Source: Oxyruncus cristatus
Lineage: Eukaryota > Chordata > Aves > Passeriformes > Cotingidae
Length of the DNA: 64,000 nt
Direction of reading: 5' to 3'
NCBI GenBank assembly: GCA_013399855.1
Contig: VXAY01005262.1
Span: 68,285-132,284, forward strand
The notes below the pieces were generated by a model. It had not been told where the DNA came from. It saw nothing but the letters and a program-made list of their open reading frames with translations, and did no database searches. Positions within the stretch are counted from its first letter, which is position 1. Each line of letters opens with the position of its first letter. This document shows, piece after piece, positions 24,894 to 37,604 of this stretch. Made by a program: the position numbers and the translations under genes.

Positions 24894-27800
24894 GAATATT
24901 GTCACTTTCCATGTGATCTGACTTACAGCTAGACAAAACTACCTTTAACCAAGTTCTTGATGATGTTTGAATAAATTCAGCATGAAGTCCATTTCATTAA
25001 CCGTAAATAAAATATCAACATTTTTGAGGTTTCAGAAGATAACAGTTTATTAGGTCTTAAAGAATACTTCAGTCACATTGAATAAGACACAGAGGACTGT
25101 CTGTTGTTAAAGCCCAGAAACTTAACATAAAATCTTGACTACTATTCTAATGTTGCCACAGATTTCTTATTTTCCCTGGGCAATCTAGAAGTTTTTGGTG
25201 CCTAAAAAGAATATTAGTGGAGATTTTCCTCTCTAAAACACAACACTGTCTTTTTCTGATGTTAATCACCTATCAAATGACTGAAATTCACTGATACAAC
25301 CCGGGGATCTTTGATTTTATGCCCACATATTTCAGGGACAAACTTCCCTCCCACCACCAGCCATGCCTAACCCCCGAAGATTTCCATAGAAGGAGGAATT
25401 TCAAAATTTCTCTTTAAATCAAACAGAAAAGTACATCTTGGCATTTTACAGCCAAACCACGGTCACTCTGTTTACAATCCAAGACATCAGGGAGTCATGT
25501 AAATGCAGATATTTTGGCATTGATCCTGTGCCAACGCACCCTCCTTCTCAGTAGGCTTTTGGTCTTCTCTTGGTATACCAAAAAAAGCTTGCATCTGTTC
25601 AGATCACAGATAGATCAAGTTACTGTCTACCCACAAAATACAAATGCCCCAGAGCCTTGGTGGACTAAAAGTAGAAGGAAGCATCTTTTTTTCAAAGCAA
25701 GAAATGTCACTTCTCTCAGAACAGCAGTAGGTTTACACTCTGGATTCTAACCTAAAGAGGAAATCTTTAGCGTGCTCTTCAACACAGCTCACCAGTGGTA
25801 GTCATGGCACTATGCACAAGCAAGGTGTCATAGGGAAGATTCATGAATGCTTGGTCTGACCTAATATGTTAACTAACTTACAGCTGTAAGTAATTATGAC
25901 AAATTATATACCTCTTGGTATACTTTTAAATCCCCAGGTTCCTTGCTGATGCTGTTTTTTTCTGCTTGAGTGAGTTTAAGTGACTAAGACATACATTTCT
26001 CCAGAAACATCTTTAGTCGAGAACGGTTTTCGGAATGTTTAAGAAAGGACCTTCAAATCTTAGGCCTTGCAATTTTGAAAAATCACATTGAAAAGTGAAT
26101 CAATCCTGTTTTCTGTTATTTGTTCCTTGGTAAGGTCACTTAACTCTGGAAGTCTGAGGAGTGGGAGGCAAAACGGAAAACTTTTACAGTATGTCAACAG
26201 AAGACAGAGCATACTTAGGTTTGCACTTCAGATCAGGAGGGAAACATATGTAATATAGAATTAATATTTATCTTTTCAAGTAAATAACTGTCACCCCTAG
26301 AATATGACAGTGACTGCAAGATGATCGTAGCTGAAATGCAGCATTGAATCCCACAGTAAGCAACATAATTAATACTGGCTATATAACTGCGCAACCCCAC
26401 CAACTCTAGATGCATTACTACACCAGAATATCACACAGTATAATCCTACACGTGAAGTATTAATCACTCAAGAAAAACAAATAAATGTGTTTTTACACTC
26501 ATCAGTACTATCTCAAGCAAATAGGTTTCGTATTTTTAATAAAAAAAAAAATTAAAAAGCTAATTAGCTTATGCTGATGCTTTCAGCCAAAAACATGATT
26601 TTATACCTGAGAATAGGTATAATATGTTTGTTGCTTGTAAAAAGAAATAGGGCTATTACTCCAAAGAAGAGATAAGCTTTAAAATCTATTTGAAGTTACA
26701 AATGGCACACTTATGAATCAATGCTTTGCTTTATTAAATGGTTAGTTTCTGAAGTTCAGCAGCTCTTAAAGTGTTCCTCTGTAATTTTATATTTCTCTTT
26801 GATACCATTTCAGAAGGTAATTAAATACATCTCCCTAATCAGGCAAGCTGTATAAACCCATGCTTGACATAAGGAGTCGTGCTTTGCAATAGAAGATCAA
26901 AACTGAGTGAAATGTTCCTATACTTTATACCTGGCAGCTGCATTTTTGTGTTTGTATTTTCAGACAGAGGCCCATAATTTAGCAATCTGTGGGTTGTTGG
27001 CCCTTGTGGGTATGTCCCATTTCTGTTGGTAACTTATTTTTTTAGAGTGATACCCTGCTTTTCTTACAGCCCATTTTGAGACTTTCATACCTCATTGGCA
27101 AGTATATATAGCCTTAGGACACAGATAGTCACAACTCATGCAGTGTCACATCCAGTGGCGAGTTCTCATAATCACTAATTTTAAGTGGAGCTTATTTCTT
27201 CATTCAGTTCATTATGATACTCTTAAACACAAAGATGAGGAAAAAAATGAGTGCCAAGTTAACATATTTTGCCTCAGACTTGTTCATTTAAACTGAATTG
27301 CAAAAAATTGCTCAGTGTGAAATTATTTTTCTTCCATTGTTTCTAGCAGCAGTTTTCACTTTTCCTATATGAATGCAGTAAGGCAATTCTGAAAAGTACG
27401 TGTATATCTATATTTGTACCTGCTAGGGCATAGCTGGAATAATGGTGTGAGGAGGCTTTTCTTTCACTGAATTTCTCTTCTTGTTTTTCCTTTTGAAAGC
27501 TTCTTGATAATTCTCATGTGCATGGTATGTTGCAGAAAAATCAATTTTTTTCTGTGTTCTGAGCTGTTACATTTGTGTAAATAATAGTTCTGCTCTCTGT
27601 CGAGATCAAAGGTTGCAGCTATACCAGAAACTGTGTTTTAAACATCCATTGGAAGTAGTGAGATGTAGTAGCTCATTAGCTATGCTAATGGTAGTAGGTA
27701 AGTAAATAATAAGTTTCTTTTTTACTTCATCTCTAGTTCAATTTAAAACCCTGAAGATTTTTAAGAATATACTAGAAACAATATGCACAACTGGAAGAGG

Positions 27801-28900
27801 GAAAATATCTCTCATGACTTCTTAAAAGTGAATTATTTTCATCTATTTGCAAATTTCAATGTCATAAACTTAAAAATTAAAGGAAATTTTGAAACAGTAA
27901 GTTCCTTAAGAATATGGGCTGAAATACTTCACATATTCACATAGCATCATTATAACTCAGTCTCTGATGTCACATCTCTACAACAAATGAGCTCTGAGTT
28001 GGATTGTTTTTTTCCTTATGTGGCCTGGGTTTACTTTCTCTAACAGTACTGATTAGAGCAAAACTAGTTATTGCACGTAATAGTTTGCTACAACATTTGG
28101 TCCTGGTGAAACTGTTCCTGCTGACCTCAGAGAGTCAGCTGCTCCTGGGTTTCCAGGGACTTCAATAAATAGCTCATGATGCTGAAGATACTGCTGGGAT
28201 GTTGCCTTGTCATTCAGGAGCACAAAATGCCGTCCTGTAGCCAGGCACGGCAATAAATTTCTGTACTTGAAGTGAATTCATAGTCTGACTGAAGTAACCC
28301 TGCAGCTGTCCAGATAACATTGCAAAAAAATCTGCAATAGGACTGTGAGTCTCTGGTTTGAGCCTATAATATGGCAAAAAAAAATACATTCTTGCATACA
28401 GTCAGGGACCATATGACAGATACTGGATAAATACAAGGATCTGACACCTGGGGTCTGGAATATCTTCCTGAGGCCTTCCACTTACAGCAGGCAGTATGAT
28501 AGATGGCTTTATACATGTACCTCATGCCTCGTACTTCAATGCTCATGCTTCAAAGGATGGATGGAGAACATGAGTACTGGAACAGATTGAAGGATGCAGG
28601 ATGACACTATCTATATAGGCAAAATAATGCCTGTCTCAGGGCACCAAAGAGTGGATTTCTTACCCTGAAGGGTTTTGTCAGGAAGCAGAGCAGGCTGCTC
28701 TGTAAGGGAGGGTAAGCCAGGAGCCAGTGGTGACATCCAGGCTGGCAAGGCAGTACTCTCACCCTCAGGCTGCAGTTTCACAATACCCCCCAAAAAAAAT
28801 GGAAAGAAAGGGTTTGATAATCCGATTCGGCTAACAGTATTGGTCAGGGCAATTAGAGAACTACAGCTTGCTTACATGACTCCTTGCCTCTTGATTGCAG
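24894..28900. other. Unique DNA, nothing recognised
   Basis: About 4 kb without a supported feature. The last few hundred bases (28620-28800) are richer in GC, and an open frame on plus runs from 28675 into the candidate exon described next. Confidence 0.5.
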
Positions 28901-29007
28901 GTGGCACTCTTCTTGCCTCACTAGGCTCAACAAGCAATGCCTCTGACAGCAAGGCTGGAGTTGTCACCAAAGGACTACAGCGAAAATCTTTAAATGACGT
29001 GTACAAG
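28901..29007 (+). CDS. Candidate internal exon of an unidentified gene
   Basis: 107 bp bounded by consensus splice signals. The acceptor is TCTTGATTGCAG, ending at 28900, with pyrimidine-rich sequence upstream. The donor is a perfect consensus match, AAG/GTAAGT, at 29007/29008. One frame is open: two bases complete a codon from an upstream exon, and 35 full codons follow (GTLLASLGSTSNASDSKAG, then VVTKGLQRKSLNDVYK), ending exactly at a codon boundary. The other two frames contain stops. The peptide is Ser/Lys-rich and hydrophilic after its first few residues. I do not recognise the gene. No partner exons were found in the window, so the introns would be long or the signal is accidental. A single exon of this size can arise by chance. 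Confidence 0.3.
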
Positions 29008-29220
29008 GTAAGTTACAGGGAGGAGGTTTGTAGGACAGAAACTTTAAGCACTTACATGCAAACTAAGAGGAGAGGACTTATGTGAAGTGCAGAGATGTTT
29101 ACAACATCCAGGGCAGGAGAACCTGTTTATGTGTGGTAAGAATGCAGCTTGTGAACTCTCCATGGATCTGGAGGCTCCTCCAATTTGGTCACAAACACAT
29201 GTACTCTATGGCTTTGTGCC

Positions 29221-29573
29221 TGTATTGGGTTTGTGTGGTCAGGTTTTGGTAAACATAACCCCCCATCCCCATATCCTTCCACTGCTGGGGAGGAGGTGGA
29301 ACTTGGGAAGAAGGGAGGGTTGGGGGTTAGGTGTCTTTAAATTTTTTTTTACTTCTCATTATTCTGCTCTGATTTTGTTAGTAATAAATTTTATTAAAAT
29401 CCCCACTTCGAGTTTGTTTTGCCCATGATGGTATTTGTCGAGTGATCTCTCCCAGTCCTTGTCTAAACACATGAACCCTTCGTTATATTTTCTCTTCCCT
29501 GTCCAGTTGCAGAGGGGAGGGATAGAGCAGATTTGGTGGGTACCTGGCATCCAGCCAGGGTCAACCCACTACA
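29221..29573 (+). mobile_element. Solo LTR of an avian endogenous retrovirus (ERVL-like), 5-bp TSD
   Basis: A 353-bp LTR with ends TGTATTGGGTT and AACCCACTACA, imperfect inverted repeats matching at 10 of 11 positions. It is flanked by a perfect 5-bp target-site duplication, GTGCC, at 29216-29220 and 29574-29578. A polyadenylation signal AATAAA at 29383-29388 sets the plus orientation. No internal viral sequence is present, so the provirus was lost by LTR-LTR recombination. A 5-bp duplication fits class III (ERVL) elements. The terminal sequence ending in GGGTCAACCCACTACA resembles a very common LTR type in bird genomes, but this family name is from memory of the pattern. Few CpGs remain, which suggests some age. 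Confidence 0.85.
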
Positions 29574-29578
29574 GTGCC

Positions 29579-32500
29579 TCAAGATCATAATCAGGCACAG
29601 CTGATGAGGGCAACACAAACTTTGCCTCTCTCATTAGGTATTGCATCTTAGATCCTGCCTGTTGATGCAGAGTCGTCCTGCTCACCGAAGTAAGCACCCA
29701 AACAGAAGCCTATTATTTGCCCCATAGCAAGGGACATAAAGTCCATCATTCCCACAGGTTGACATACAGCTTCAAGGAGGAGCGAGAAGCCCTTTAGGGA
29801 AAATCCGTAGATTTCTAGCTCAGGAGTCTGTTTTAGGATAATATGACACTGAACTTGTGTAAGTACAGACATGTCTCAGGGTTTTATAGTCTTAAAGTTA
29901 AATCTAAACAAAACTGGTCCCAAGGAGGAGGATGACAGGTTGGTTGTGGAGGGAATAGCTGTTGCAGTAGATTGTGCCTTATTTAATACTGCTTTTTGTT
30001 TTGGGGAAACAGAGCTGGTGTTTTCTGTGTTCCAGAGAAAGATTGGGATGGCACGTGGGGAGGTGTTTGGAAGTAAATAATGTGCACAGTCATTGCTACA
30101 TTGCAAAAGCCGCTAAAACAGGGTTATCATGAAACAAAGAATGTAAGGAAATAAAACACTGTGTGGGAAAAGGAACAGATGAAAATAACAGATAATGGAG
30201 AATCTGAAAAAGGAATGGAAGACATGAAGAGGAAAATTGTCTGAGAGGACAAAAATAAACAAACATACAAAAAGATTAACTGAAATTCAAAGATATTTAA
30301 GGGCTGCCTTTCCAGTCATCATTTTAAAAGTTTTTTAATTAATTAATGGCAAAATGTTTTGCCACAGAGAACTATCTCGGGGGCTGTGGCTGGTAGAACA
30401 TTTACTAGTGTTTATCGCTTTGTACAACAGCCGTATGAATTCTTTCATAACTGATCAATTAAGTGGTACAGTAGCTTGTGAAATCAGTAGCAAAACCTAG
30501 TCCTGCTCTGACATCTTGACACAGTTAACATTTTGGAAACTATTATTAAAGACCAATTGAAATGTTGTCTGAGTAGATCATATGAAGATATCATAAAAGG
30601 TCATAATTTCAATTTATTTCAATACCTTTCCCACAAACACGTATTAAAAGATTGTTGTGCTTCTCCATAATACTTACAGAGATAAGAAATTTGGAACTCA
30701 CATATTTTGCTGGAGACTTAACTGACAAATTTTTAATGGGTTTGAAGGAATATTATTTTTTAACCAATAAAATGGACAGAGGAAAGCTCACTTTTTGGCA
30801 CTAAAACTATCTAGTTCTTCAGTGGAAAATGATTCATAGTGAAGTATTACATTCTGTATTAAAACTACGACTCCATTTCAGACTTACGGCCAATTCTTTG
30901 AAACAATCATGTATTTAATTTTGTGTATGCAAACAAACCAGTGGACTAGTTCACTACGGGTATTAGGCATGTGCATATATTTTTGCAGATTTAAACTTTA
31001 ATCATTTCCCAGTTTTTGTCTTTCAATTTAAGCTTGTTGTCTAGACAACACAGGTTCAGGCAACCCTAACTGCTATAATCTTCTTACATTTATTCAACAA
31101 ATATCTGAAGCATTTTGAGAAAAATTTTAAAAAACTCTTGAGTCTCAGTACTTCAATGTAAATCACTGATGTTTTAACTCAAAACTAAGAAAAAGTGATG
31201 TGTCTAATACCTTCCATTTTAAAAACTCTGCAAATCAGCAAAATAATGCTGGTTTCAGTCTTTCAAATGATTTATGCTTGTGTTAAACTCATGCCTGTGA
31301 ACATTTGTATATGTGCAGAATCAAGGTAGGAATTGAAAACTATGTGGCACTCACCTATCTATGCAGCTCTCATCGCAAAGCAAGTCAATATTGTATGACC
31401 TTTTGCGTAATGCCAGTACTGAAAGAGTTGTTTAATTTGTTTTGAATACTAGAATGGCGTAGAGGTTTTCAAAATACCTTGTTGACTGACAAAGATAAAC
31501 CATATTCTACAACCTAGGTAGAGTTGCCTGCATCAGGCTGGTAGTTATTTAAAAATGTTTATTTATAAAAATCGACCAAACAAAACCCAATCAAACAAAA
31601 TAAACCAAATAAAAAAAGAAACACATCAAAACTTGGTTAAATGTGTGGGTGAGATATTATAAACATTTTAAGCAGTGTTGCAGAATACCTTTATAGTAAA
31701 CTGATAAATACTTTTAACCGTACATGGTACCATTGCATTAGCACTCTAGATGCTTAAAATGGCATTTCTTGAACTGTCAGGTGAATTAGAAGCACAGTTT
31801 TGTAACTACTATGTGAAACTCCCACTTTGTTTCATACATGAAACTATTCTTTCGCTCACAAAAACAGAAGGGTCACCTGGTCCAAAAATATATGTGAGTT
31901 TTAAGTTGTTTGCAAGATGAAGATGCAGTCACACACTACTGGAGAGATAATTTTACATATTTTCAATTAAGTCAGCTGGATAGCCAAAGCCTTATTAGTC
32001 CATTTATGAGTCAAGAAGAAGCAGATACACAGAAACAATTTTCACAACAAACCCTAAGCTTTTTATCTCAGTATTCTATAATGCATTCCAAGTAGTAAAC
32101 AGCTGCAAAAATATCAAGTAGTGAGCCTAGCTTAAAATGTAAATATGAAGTCTGACTTGCCTTAAGCAGTTCAGGACTGGACAACATGATGTGCAAATAG
32201 TTTCTCAATAAGAAATGCATTCAAATATGATTTTTCATCATTCACATGATACATTGTCATAGCAGTACATTTTGAAGGTATGCTCTGATTTTGCACTCTA
32301 GGCAACTGACTCATGGGCACCTTTTTCCTCTTCTTTTGTTGAATGTTTGTAGATCTCGAATTCTTACTGCCACATTGTCCGACGTCTTCACAGACATTCT
32401 TAAAGAGAAAGTTCAGTTTTATGATTGAAATGGGCATTGCTTTCCTGCCCGTCCCTCACCCTCATTTTAAGCAAGGAATGCATTAACGCTGAATTGCTGT

Positions 32501-35500
32501 CTGCAGCTCTCTACTTCCACTTTGAAATGAAGAAACCTTTGGGTTTTTTTATTGTGTCTTTTTGACATTTTCCCTTTGGACACAACCACAGATTTTTTCT
32601 TTTTATGGTCTTTATTTCTGTACATTCGAAGCTTTTACAGTGGCATTTTTTCCTTTGTGTGAAGTCTGGATGCTTGCTTGGTAAATACTTTCTCTTGAAC
32701 TTAGCTCAATCTTTAGAACATAATTGTGGATCATCGTGGTTAACAGTGACTTGAGACTCCATGATGTAAATTCATACTTAAATGGAGAAATCTGCAGCAA
32801 ACTATTTTTTTAATATACTAGTTCTTAACAGGCAGCAAGCTTCTTTGTAGAGATGCTGCCCTCATCTACACAAGAAAGTAACCTATTAAAGCAGCAGAGA
32901 TCCATGACAAGGGCTAATTAGACACAATCATTGAACCCACTTGAAACTCTAATCCTTTCTCTGTTTATTTTTTGTGCCTGTAATTAACACAAGAATCACC
33001 TCACAAGATTATAAATGGGTTTGTGCATCTGTTGGCCTTTCATAGCTTTTCAGTGAATGAGATACCTTTATTTTAATCAGGTTTCTCCCTTGTACTTTTA
33101 AAACCTTGTCACTGGTGTAACTTTTTTCTTCACTCATAAATTCATTCACGCCTTGTGAGATGAGGAATGTATTTGCACAAGTTTTTCCAAAACACAGTGA
33201 AAGAGCACTTCTCTGGGTAAAGAGAAGGTAGCAAAGAGGTGTAATTCAACCTCATGATGTCTCTCATAGTTGTCCAGGAGTTTTCTCAGTTCTTACCTTT
33301 GTTTTATGCAGCTGCACAGATGCAGAAATTACAAAATCCCCATTTTTTGGCCAAAGAAACCTCATTTTCTTCCAGAGCTTTGACAGTGCTGAAGAATTGC
33401 CAAGCTGCTACATCTCCCCAGAGACATATTTTTAAAGTTGCCTGGTTGTTGCATGTAGAGGGATACTTGAAATTGCTAGTCTTATTTTACAAATGTGTAA
33501 AATACCTGTCAATATCCACAAAGAATATTTTAGTATCCATCAGAAAGCACTGCTGATTAAAAAAATACTTTTCAGCCCGAAAAGTGTCGTATACTTCTCT
33601 AGGAATAGTGCAGCAGTGAATGCACTGAAGTCTTCAGTTCTATTCAGCAACCAGCCAAGTTTACTTCTTCATACAGGCTGTTTGCTTCCTTGATTGTTCT
33701 ATTTCTTGATTGCTTCATATTGAAAATCAGTCATGACCTTGCTAGTAGTTTACATCCTTTATATTTTCTCATGATTTACTGACTTCAAATTAGAGCTGCA
33801 ACTTTTCAATGTACATGACAAAGTTGTAGCCTTCAGCAAAAAGTTTCAACTCTGACTTTATCAAATAAGAGAAAACAACTTTGACACATTTACACCCCTT
33901 GACCTTTTTAGGATGAAAATGAACAAATTCAACAGCCTGATGGAAAAGACTACAGAGGGGAACACTTGATAGGTCTCAGTTGTCAGTTTACTCAATACAG
34001 CTCTGAAGTGAACAAGGGGAATGACAAAGTCATCTGCAATTCCAGTTTTCAATTAAAGCACATATAGCAATTCTACAGATCACCTTGGAAGTAAACAGGA
34101 AATCGTGCTAGAACCTACTAAACAGACTAAAAGCAAGCAGACTGGCCAAGGCACATAGGGCTGTAACAAACCTTTCAGGAACAGGTTTACTATCAATAAA
34201 TGAAAAATTAGTTATGCACATAAATGAAAGAAATACTTACCTGTACCTGTTTGATACTAAAAAGCAGTTTTTACAATCTCATTAAAATTAATACAAAAAT
34301 TGTAGATTCACAAAATTCAATGGCTTTTTTTTTTTTTGGCTTTCTTTTTTTTTTAGGTACAAATCTAGTATTCAGATTTAAAGTGTTAAATTTACTACTT
34401 AGTATTGGATTTGCATCTGCCACCAGTGAATTTTAATGACACCTCAATTCAGAAAGCCTTTAGTTCTATAAATCAAGATTCCCAGGGCATCTTACTCTCA
34501 GGCCCCAAGTCAAGGAGCCAACAACCTGGTACATTGTCTGGCATCCACCTCGGTTCAGATGAATATATTTTTTTGATGTATTTAAACCGCAACAAATAAA
34601 GACATCATAACATCTGACTTTGCTAACTTAGTTAATTTAAAAATAGTTTAAATAGCAGGACTGGAGAAAACATTTACCATGGTTACTATGCTCAAATAGG
34701 GAACACTATGCAAAATAGTCACTACTTTTGACAGTGGTTTCACAGCAGAGAAAGACACTAGTGCTCACAACAAACCTGCCTTCCAGGTAAAGGCCAGGAT
34801 GTTAGGACACAATTAAGAAAAAAAAAAAAAAAGAAGGTGCTAGTGGATTCATTTAGGCAGAGAGTAAGAGGCTGAGATGGGCATAGGTCGAAAGTGAGAA
34901 GTGGTACACGTGTGTGGTACACTGAAAGTAAGGACCTGCTGTACATTTGCAGCTCTTGTTGTACAAAGTCTTCCTATTACTGCTGTGGAACATAGTGTGG
35001 TGGTGATGAGGAAATCTATGCAAATATGTAAGAAGGGAATCTGTTTAGAATTTTGGCTCCTAAAATGAAAGTCTCAGAGAGTCTTGGAGACTTACCAGAG
35101 GCATTTGGGCCACACAAAGCTGATGTTTCATATTTGCATCACAGGCTGTTTTGCCCTGAGAGCTTTCTGTGTTGTTTTTAATGAAGAGAACAGACAAAGG
35201 CAGCACTGTAAGTCAAATTCCCCTGAAGACAATGTAACTAGGCCAGCTGACACACGGAGGCCTTGCTGAACAGAGACAAGTGCTGCTCACCCCCTGCACA
35301 CTAAAAACTGTGTCAAGTACCTAAAAGCTTTGTAATGCCCATGCAGTCTTAATATAGATCACGTTTGTGCATACACTGTGTACCTGTGTTTGATGAGATG
35401 GACGTTTCAGAAGTTCCAGCTGCTGGAATATGACATCTACTTTATTTGCAAATTAGTTGTCCCTGAAAGCTGAAAACTTCATGACATTTGGTGCACTTTC

Positions 35501-36294
35501 AAAGAAATAACTAGGACCACTTCTACATACAAACTTGTCCTCCTGATCTTGCCTGCAAAATATCTAGTGCATGATCCTGACCCTGAAGCTGCTAGACCCC
35601 TTCCAAGGGATTTGGGAGCAAATAGGGAGAAATGTTTGAGAGCTTGAACAGCTGACAGTGTGCTAAGGCTCTCCTGTGTGTGCCCATGTGTTCTGTGCAT
35701 ATGTGCATTTCAGTTTCAGCTGTTCCAAACTGAGTAATGAGTTTTCTCAGAATTACTGCTCCAAGACTAAAGTTGCTGTTCAGTTCTGTAGGGAACAGAA
35801 TCTGTTGCTGAGACTTATCAGAGCAAATGCAGCAGGGTACAGCAAGGAGTGCACCCCACTGAGTTCACTCTAGGCATTTGCTAAAAAACATATATAGTAA
35901 AAATAGAAATGTATTGTCAAGTCTCCTGGGTTCCAGTTAAATTCCTGAAGGGTGGGAACTGTGTTCCCATTGTGTTTGCCATCAACCTCTTTCAAGAACA
36001 TACATTTGATTCAGAGCAGGAATTCTGAAACTAACTCCTTAAATCAAAGTGTGCAACTCTTATAGGGCTCATGGCAACACCTTGCATACCCTTAATTGTT
36101 CAATAGGTATGATTGTGAGCAAGGTGCTGATTTAAAATTGGGTTATATTTGCTATGAAATATACTGTAATCCAAACTGCTGAACTCTAGTTTTCATGGTC
36201 TGGCCTGTGCCACACCAGGTGATCATGAGTCCTCAGCTGACCGTAGCTCTACATGTAGCAGTTTTGTTGACAGCTGCAAAATCTGGTGTAACAT
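29579..36294. other. Unique AT-rich DNA, nothing recognised
   Basis: About 6.7 kb without a supported gene. A Lys-rich 88-codon minus ORF (32171-32437) and several 60-100 codon ORFs show no domain. Homopolymers lie at 34325-34337 (T13), 34345-34354 (T run) and about 34817-34833 (A-rich). Confidence 0.5.
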
Positions 36295-36497
36295 AGTGAT
36301 AGGACCACAGACAGAGGATATGCCTAGATTAGATGTCAGGAAGACATTACTGTTAGTATGGTGAGGCCCTGGCACAGGTTGCCCAGAGAAGTGTTAAAGG
36401 CCAGGTTAGATGGGCCTCTGAACAACCTGATCTAGTAGAAGGTGTCCCTGGTTGGAACAAGATGATCTTTAAGGTCCCTTCCAATCCAAACCATTCA
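36295..36497 (+). mobile_element. CR1 LINE, 3'-end fragment
   Basis: This is the end of CR1: GTGATAGGACCACAG at the left, a worn coding part including GCACAGGTTGCCCAGAGAAG, then GGGCCTCTGAACAACCTGAT and GATCTTTAAGGTCCCTTCCA at the terminus. The 3' type matches the fragment at 22,779 but not those at 44,130 and 58,130. It is degraded and has no usable frame. Confidence 0.88.
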
Positions 36498-37604
36498 GTA
36501 AGTGTCCTGGTAGAGAGCGTAAGCAAGGAAAGACTGCGAGTACAACCAACACAATGGAAAAAAGAGATTTGGTTCTGTGCTAGTGAACTAGAAGTGTGGT
36601 ACAGAAATGAATCAATACTAAGATTCCACCTACCTGTTTACGCTTGTACTATTGTATAGAGGATATGCTTTACTAGCATTCTTGGAAGCAATGAGCAAGG
36701 GATTTAAACTGCAAAAGGGAACAATATATATTCAAAATGTATATAAAATGAAATGGGAGAGTTTCTCTTAGAGGCCTTTCAACAGAGCTATAAATGGGAA
36801 TAACATCAGCAGGTTTGATGCGTTTTAGAAACTAGATTATTACTCTGCTGTGCCTTAACTGATGAAACACTGTTTTTTGAGTTGGAAGGGGCGTTTAAAT
36901 GTCTGGAGTTGTTACTGTAATTAAGAATCCCTTTTTTCTTTTTTAATTGTTTTTATAAGTGGTACATAAGTGATCAATCAAGTTTACTGGGTTTCACAAC
37001 ATACCCTAAATCTCCACTTTTTTATGCAAGTTACTAGTTATTTCCTTTTTCATTAAGGTCTATTTTACAACCTTTGCTAAGTCCTACAATTTTCCTCACT
37101 ACCAGACTCTGATATCACAGGGCTTGCGTTCAAGTAAAGCAATTTAGCAGAGAAAAACAGCATTATTAACCTCTGACCAAGGTGTCATTTTAGAATAACA
37201 AAGATATTTGTAGTTGTATTAGTCTAATTTATTTTTACAGTAATGGAATTCTATATTTTCTCACTGACAGAGGGTAAGACCTATGTCAACATTTAGTCTG
37301 AGATTTTCAGAAAAATAGAGGATAACTTTAGGCTCTGATGTATCTTAAGACATTCTAATTCATACCCAATATTCTCAGCAGTCAAAAATAGCTCCCTTGG
37401 AGTACAACAGGAGGAGCTCCACAGCAGCTGTCAATATTGAATAGCTTACATCAGCTTGGACAAGGTGACCGTTCATCACCTCTGGCTCTGCATATATTAA
37501 GACTTTTGGCATTGAAATACTTTTGATTTCACTAGGCGACAGCATGCCTCTGGAATATCAGCAGAAAAACACAAGTATTATATAGAGAGCTTTCTCAGAC
37601 TGGT
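36498..37604. other. Unique AT-rich DNA, nothing recognised
   Basis: No gene or repeat was recognised between the CR1 tail and the RTE-like element. Confidence 0.55.

Noticed and set aside
28880..28930. IAGGTLLASLG resembles a motif in monocarboxylate transporter membrane helices
   Set aside because: The first residues come from the presumed intron, and the following peptide is hydrophilic and unlike that family.
32171..32437. 88-codon Lys-rich minus frame as a possible terminal exon
   Set aside because: The upstream site would be a weak AAG acceptor, no domain is visible, and there is no partner exon.
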